Part shown: one piece after another, positions 12,940-13,535 of the stretch
Layout: every line of letters starts with the position of its first letter
Position numbering within the stretch: the stretch's first letter is position 1
DNA from: Coriobacteriia bacterium
GTDB lineage: Bacteria > Actinomycetota > Coriobacteriia > WRKU01
Assembly: GCA_009784095.1 (NCBI GenBank)
Contig: WRDL01000029.1
Coordinates: forward strand, 1-13,535
DNA length: 13,535 bases
Direction of reading: 5' to 3'
Notes under the pieces: generated by a model
What the model saw: the letters and a program-made list of their open reading frames with translations, nothing else
What the model was told of the DNA's origin: nothing
Database searches by the model: none
Made by a program: the position numbers and the translations under genes

Positions 12940-13535
12940 TTCGCTCTCCTCGTACAAATCTCTCTATGATCTCATTCGCGCGATCAGTCATCACGGCAAT
13001 ATCGCCATCGGAACTCTCAATCCATTGTATACGTTCGTCTCCTCTAAACCAGGTTAGTTGCCGTTTTGCATACTGGCGAGAGTGCTTCTTGATCTCCTCG
13101 ATCGCATCCTCGAGAGTACCTTGGCTATCTAAGTAAGAAAAGAGCTCCTTATACCCTATGGCATGCTGCGCAGTATAGGTGCCTGCAAGGCCCCGCGCTT
13201 TGAGATGACGCACCTCCTCTACCAGACCATGTGAGATCATCCTATCGACCCGCGTGTTAATACGGTCGTAGAGTTCTTCTCGCGGAAGAGTAAGGCCGAT
13301 ATAGCACGTATCGTAGTACGGTATCCGCTCTTTGAAATGCAGCGCCTGCTGGTAATACGAATCACCCGTTTCCCACATCTCAAGCGCACGAATGACCCGT
13401 TTATGGTTATGCGGATCGATCAACTCGGCGCTTAGCGCGTCACGCTCCTTGAGCTGTTCGATCAGCGCTTCTTCACCGTTCTCGTCAAGATAACATAGCC
13501 ACTTCTCCCGCATCTTGTTCTCGACTTGGGATCCA
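12923..13535 (-). CDS. miaA: tRNA dimethylallyltransferase, C-terminal part (N-terminus outside window)
   Basis: MiaA adds the dimethylallyl group to A37 of tRNAs reading UNN codons. About 203 codons are visible; the frame stays open to the window edge, reading GSQVENKMREKW from the end, so the ATG at 13513 is internal and the P-loop half lies outside. Visible family features are AELIDPHNHKRVIRALEMWETG, DTCYIGLTLPREELYDRINTRVD, VEEVRHLKARG, AIGYKE and QYAKRQLTWFRGDERIQWIE. It is followed directly by dapF with a 17-base overlap, the same miaA-dapF order as in mycobacteria. Nothing seems broken. Confidence 0.95.
   Translation of the reverse strand, partial: GSQVENKMREKWLCYLDENGEEALIEQLKERDALSAELIDPHNHKRVIRALEMWETGDSYYQQALHFKERIPYYDTCYIGLTLPREELYDRINTRVDRMISHGLVEEVRHLKARGLAGTYTAQHAIGYKELFSYLDSQGTLEDAIEEIKKHSRQYAKRQLTWFRGDERIQWIESSDGDIAVMTDRANEIIERFVRGERNEYLV

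Noticed and set aside
1..13535. Mobile elements, CRISPR arrays, tRNA or rRNA genes
   Set aside because: No transposase, integrase, terminal inverted repeats, regularly spaced repeat array or cloverleaf-like sequence was seen.

Overview
The window looks like chromosomal DNA of a Coriobacteriia-type actinobacterium (Eggerthellales or a relative). This is inferred from gene order and family content, not from a database match. Two actinobacterial neighbourhoods are recognisable. One is an FHA protein followed by an FtsR-like MerR regulator, as in garA/odhI-ftsR. The other is nrdR, a small membrane gene, lexA, hflX, dapF and miaA, the same order as mycobacterial nrdR-Rv2719c-lexA...hflX-dapF-miaA. 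Base composition is intermediate, near 50% GC by eye. A Tat-exported protein beside a two-component system also fits the reductase-rich Eggerthellaceae.

Left part (1-2979). A minus-strand gene leaves the window at its left edge, and only its twin-arginine signal peptide is visible. Upstream of it on the same strand is a LytS/LytR-type pair (response regulator 2401-1679, histidine kinase 1667-291). Six copies of a half-site, [TG]ACCG[TC]TN[AG]C, occur as three tandem pairs, each with exactly 21 bp periodicity. One pair lies upstream of the regulator gene; two lie upstream of a good extended -10 in front of the Tat gene. This suggests an autoregulated sensor circuit driving the exported protein. 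A 65-residue membrane protein is divergent from the regulator.

Middle (2980-5845, plus strand). A roughly 180-nt element closed by a perfect 10-bp stem (3010-3191), with several nested helices, is probably a structured non-coding RNA. An operon of unknown protein, zinc-ribbon/FHA protein and FtsR-like regulator follows. After a terminator-like hairpin come apt and an unrecognised 157-residue gene. A strong bidirectional hairpin (5944-5982) ends the plus-strand block.

Right part. On the minus strand nrdR, dut and an AzgA-type purine permease form a nucleotide-metabolism run, and two NrdR-box-like palindromes 32 bp apart sit on the nrdR promoter. Between nrdR and lexA is a shared control region with three LexA boxes. 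On its minus side is a 29-residue membrane peptide gene, in the place where mycobacteria have Rv2719c/ChiZ and bacilli have YneA: a candidate SOS-induced membrane effector. lexA (plus) and hflX (minus) meet tail to tail with overlapping stop codons. miaA (cut by the window edge), dapF, dapL and hflX run leftward. dapF and dapL together indicate lysine and peptidoglycan precursor synthesis by the aminotransferase (DapL) branch.

The most interesting items are the SOS-controlled 29-residue peptide, the structured RNA at 3010-3191, and the 21-bp-phased LytTR sites.
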